Shown in pieces: positions 49,826-51,065 of a DNA stretch of 51,065 bases. Under the pieces are notes generated by a model. It saw only the letters and a program-made list of their open reading frames with translations, was not told where the DNA came from and did not search any database. Every line of letters starts with the position of its first letter. Position 1 is the first letter of the stretch. Made by a program: the position numbers and the translations under genes. The stretch lies in assembly GCA_001805055.1 (NCBI GenBank), contig MHDZ01000039.1, forward strand, positions 18,112-69,176. The letters are read 5' to 3'. The DNA comes from Nitrospirae bacterium GWC2_57_13. GTDB taxonomy: Bacteria; Nitrospirota; UBA9217.

Positions 49826-51065
49826 CTAGGCTTTGAAGCTCGCCACTTGGTCCATCAGCGCCTTTGCAGCTGCCACCAGCTCCTCGGAGGACCTGGCCGT
49901 CTCGTCCACAGCAATGAGGTTCTCTTTCGCGATGCCGCTGATGTTCTCGGCGCTTTTGACCACGAGGTCGCCGCCCCGCTTCTGTTCGCTCGTGGCGATG
50001 GTCACCTGCTGCGTCATCCGGTTCATGCTCTCCACGGCGCTGATGATCTGCTTGCTGCCCGAAGCCTGCTCCCGGGACGCCTGGCTCACTTCCTGCATGA
50101 TCCGGTTCATGCTCTCGACTGCAAGACGGATCTGTCGGCCGCCCAGGGCCTGTTCGCGAACGGACTTTGCCACCTGCTGGGTAAGCTTGTTCATCTCTTC
50201 CACGGCTCGCCGGATCTGCTTGCCGCTCGTTGCCTGCTCAGACGTGGCGGTGCTGACCTGATCACCTGATGTCCGCATGGCCTCCGTGTATTTTAGCACT
50301 TCCCGGCTCCCGGCGATCTGCTCGGACACGGACCGGGTGATCATTCCCATGAGGTTTCCGGTCTGCTCGACGCCTTCGATGATTTTCTTGAGGGCATCAG
50401 AAGCACGGTCCGCCATGCCCATGGCCTCTGTGGCCTCACGGGACCCCAGCTCGGTGCTCTTGACCGCGTCCTCGGCCTCGGACTGGACGCGGCTGATCAC
50501 GTCGCCGATCTCCTTCGTGGCCTTCATGCTCCGCTCGGCAAGCTTGCGCACCTCGTCGGCGACCACCGCGAATCCCCGACCGGCATCGCCGGCCCGGGCA
50601 GCTTCAATGGCCGCGTTCAGGGCCAGCAGGTTGGTCTGGTCCGCGATCTCCTCGATCACTTCAACGATCTTGCCGATCTCCTGGGAACTCTTGCCCAGGC
50701 TCCGGATCAGGTCGGCCATGCCGCCCATGGTCACGGAGATGCTTTTCATACCCGTAAAGGCCCGGGTCAGGGCCTCGCCGCCCGCCTTGGCCTCGCCTAC
50801 AGCCTGCTGCGAGATGGCGTCGGCCTCCTGGATGTTCCTGCCCACCTCGCCAACGGAGCGAACGAGCCCTTCAACGCTCGTCGAAGTGTTCCGTACGAGC
50901 TGCGACAGGTCCCCGGCGTTCTTCGCCACCAGCTCGATGGAAACGGTAAGTTCTTCCACCGTCGACGACGTCTCGACCACGTTCGAGGCCAGGGTCTCCA
51001 TGTTCTTCGCCACCTGGTCCGTCGTGACCGTCATCTGCTCGATGGTGGACGACGTCTCCGACACG
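49826..51065 (-). CDS. Methyl-accepting chemotaxis protein, N-terminus cut by the window edge
   Basis: The last 412 or more residues of an MCP; its sensory domain and start lie beyond the window. The signalling hairpin tip is clear ([20 protein letters not shown] ... [21 protein letters not shown]). C-terminal to it the coiled coil contains a tandem 28-residue unit repeated about four times ([79 protein letters not shown]). Upstream arm repeats of the [16 protein letters not shown] type are also present. It signals to a CheA/CheW pair not seen here and is the substrate of the two CheR proteins and CheB encoded downstream. Confidence 0.95.
   Translation of the reverse strand, partial: VSETSSTIEQMTVTTDQVAKNMETLASNVVETSSTVEELTVSIELVAKNAGDLSQLVRNTSTSVEGLVRSVGEVGRNIQEADAISQQAVGEAKAGGEALTRAFTGMKSISVTMGGMADLIRSLGKSSQEIGKIVEVIEEIADQTNLLALNAAIEAARAGDAGRGFAVVADEVRKLAERSMKATKEIGDVISRVQSEAEDAVKSTELGSREATEAMGMADRASDALKKIIEGVEQTGNLMGMITRSVSEQIAGSREVLKYTEAMRTSGDQVSTATSEQATSGKQIRRAVEEMNKLTQQVAKSVREQALGGRQIRLAVESMNRIMQEVSQASREQASGSKQIISAVESMNRMTQQVTIATSEQKRGGDLVVKSAENISGIAKENLIAVDETARSSEELVAAAKALMDQVASFKA

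Noticed and set aside
1-51065. CRISPR array, tRNA, rRNA or insertion sequence
   Set aside because: No regularly spaced identical repeats, cloverleaf-like sequence or transposase frame was recognised; the repeats seen are short, degenerate and palindromic.

Overview
The window looks like the chromosome of an anaerobic, Gram-negative bacterium that uses the Wood-Ljungdahl (reductive acetyl-CoA) pathway. Gram-negative character is shown by an LpxC domain, an outer-membrane porin and several lipoproteins. Anaerobic C1 metabolism is shown by acsB, acsC, acsD and acsE, two selenocysteine formate dehydrogenases, fhs, folD, metF/metV and two CooC ATPases. The mixture fits an uncultured Nitrospirota or Desulfobacterota-like lineage, but this is inferred from gene content only.

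Layout. Positions 125-7000 hold a response regulator-LpxC fusion, a toxin-antitoxin pair, a TPR protein, a lipoprotein, and a secreted subtilase (frameshifted near its 3' end) translationally coupled to a lipoprotein that resembles its own propeptide. Positions 7.3-39.1 kb are an almost unbroken minus-strand block devoted to C1 metabolism. In the direction of transcription this runs: CooC2, 5-formyl-THF cyclo-ligase, folE, folD, an NfnB-like/MvhD fusion flavoprotein, a PIN toxin module and small proteins, metV, metF, panB, thyX, CooC1, a DUF2520 dehydrogenase-like protein, acsE, acsD, acsC, acsB. After a terminator come two tandem formate dehydrogenase modules (NuoE-like, NuoF-like, Sec-FdhA, small cyclic-nucleotide-binding-fold protein) and fhs. 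The methyl branch (formate to methyl-THF) and the acetyl-CoA synthase half of the carbonyl branch are thus together, but no CO dehydrogenase (acsA/cooS) gene is present.

Positions 39.5-45.4 kb are a second theme, possibly selenium. On the plus strand are a seven-helix membrane protein and a GrdB-family selenoprotein with an in-frame UGA (Sec172, UxxC). Convergent to them lie an ExtI-like porin, an ExtH-like double-rhodanese lipoprotein and a second exported rhodanese. Positions 45.5-51 kb are a chemosensory cluster read MCP, CheR, HEAT-CheR fusion, CheB; the MCP is cut by the window edge.

Three UGA-Sec genes are present, each followed by a SECIS-like hairpin whose apical stem begins 11-13 nt after the UGA. 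No tRNA, rRNA, CRISPR array or insertion sequence was recognised. Many spacers carry short, low-complexity inverted repeats, with different word families in different spacers, and a few families recur.
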